Source: Clostridia bacterium
GTDB lineage: Bacteria; Bacillota_A; Clostridia; Lachnospirales; Cellulosilyticaceae
Direction of reading: 5' to 3'
Assembly: GCA_029239935.1 (NCBI GenBank)
Contig: JARBTY010000170.1
Span: 1 to 6,749 of the forward strand
DNA length: 6,749 bases
Shown: piece by piece, positions 6,170-6,749 of the stretch
Layout: each line of letters starts with the position of its first letter
How positions within the stretch are numbered: the first letter of the stretch is position 1
Notes under the pieces: model-generated
The model's input: only the letters and a program-made list of their open reading frames with translations
What the model was told of the DNA's origin: nothing
Database searches by the model: none
Program-made: the position numbers and the translations under genes

Positions 6170-6749
6170 TGTAGGGACAACCAATAGTCGTATCAAAGTG
6201 ATCGAAAACCGTCAAATACTTGCAACAGCCGGTACAAGGGTTGGTATTAAGGACGTAGCTATTTCGGGAAGTCAACATATTCTTGAAGAAGGACTTACGA
6301 AAATTATTTCCGAAGGATTAGAAAAGGCTGAGAGGAGTATAAAAGACGTAGCGTATTTTGCAGCTTCGGGAATGATTACTTCCAATCTTGGACTTGTGGA
6401 AATTCCACATAGAATAAGTCCAGCTTCTATCTACGACTTAGCAGAGGGGATTGAAGAACGAACATTTCCTTGGGCAGAAGGCAAGCCCTTTTACTTTATA
6501 CCAGGAGTAAAAAATGCTGTTTCTTCCATATCCATAGACAACTTAGATGAAATAGATGTGATGAGAGGAGAGGAAGTAGAGGCTTTTGGAATTATTGAGC
6601 TTTGTCATATTCAGGGGCCAGCACTTATGATCTTGCCAGGCTCTCATACAAAGTTTGTATGGATTAATGAGCGTAATGAAATAGAAAAATGTTCGACAAC
6701 AATGTTAGGTGAGTTTTTACATGCCCTAGCAAATGCTACAATTCTTTCT
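6150..6749 (+). CDS. dgoK: 2-dehydro-3-deoxygalactonokinase (DgoK), 3' end missing
   Basis: ATP-dependent kinase that converts 2-keto-3-deoxygalactonate to its 6-phosphate, the substrate of the aldolase encoded at the start of the operon. The frame is open from ATG 6150 to the window edge (200 codons); the family is about 290-330 residues, so roughly a third is outside. Recognisable features are the ASKHA-type nucleotide-binding loop TVDVGTTNSRIKV (5-17), ASGMITSNLGLVEIPH (72-87, compare AGMVGSNVGW in E. coli DgoK), the family signature DVMRGEEVEAFG (136-147), LPGSHTKFVWI (162-172, compare MPGTHCKWV) and TTMLGEFLH (183-191). The start overlaps tctA by 20 bp, with AAAAGGA at 6134-6140 nine bases upstream. 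This kinase differs from PfkB-type KdgK, so its presence points to the galactonate branch rather than the gluconate branch. Identification rests on my recognition of these motifs, not on a search. Confidence 0.9.
   Translation, partial: MLIITVDVGTTNSRIKVIENRQILATAGTRVGIKDVAISGSQHILEEGLTKIISEGLEKAERSIKDVAYFAASGMITSNLGLVEIPHRISPASIYDLAEGIEERTFPWAEGKPFYFIPGVKNAVSSISIDNLDEIDVMRGEEVEAFGIIELCHIQGPALMILPGSHTKFVWINERNEIEKCSTTMLGEFLHALANATILS

Overview
The window looks like the chromosome of a low-GC Gram-positive anaerobe, most likely a member of the Clostridia. The supporting signs are an AT-rich composition, strong GGAGG-type ribosome binding sites before nearly every gene, frequent AGA/AGG arginine codons, and a lipoprotein-anchored solute-binding protein. 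Genus cannot be read from the sequence. All seven genes lie on the + strand; the last is cut by the window edge.

Layout. (1) 63-1289 is a complete tripeptidase gene (pepT), apparently unrelated to the rest. (2) 1290-1461 is a control region with a near-consensus sigma-A promoter set among three copies of a TAGACA/TGTCTA word spaced exactly 30 bp apart. (3) 1462-2238 encodes an IclR-family regulator. (4) 2239-2452 is an elaborate control region: two nearly identical 30-bp direct repeats flank a perfect 19-bp inverted repeat, followed by a sigma-54-like -24/-12 element. (5) 2453-6749 is a probable operon: a KDPG/KDPGal-type aldolase, a complete tripartite tricarboxylate transporter (TctC, TctB, TctA), and the first 200 codons of a 2-dehydro-3-deoxygalactonokinase (DgoK).

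How the genes fit. DgoK phosphorylates 2-keto-3-deoxygalactonate, and the aldolase would split the product into pyruvate and glyceraldehyde 3-phosphate. These are the last two steps of the De Ley-Doudoroff galactonate route. The aldolase carries DgoA-like residues (EVTLNTP and AVGGI) rather than the residues of E. coli Eda. Because the transporter genes lie between the two enzyme genes, the simplest reading is that this TctABC system imports a sugar acid such as D-galactonate rather than citrate. The IclR protein is probably the local regulator. The galactonate dehydratase needed to complete the pathway is not in the window and may lie downstream.

The most notable features are the two control regions, the predicted sugar-acid role of a TctABC transporter, and a 13-bp hairpin between tctC and tctB that may separate binding-protein expression from membrane-subunit expression. 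No mobile element, CRISPR array, tRNA or rRNA was seen.
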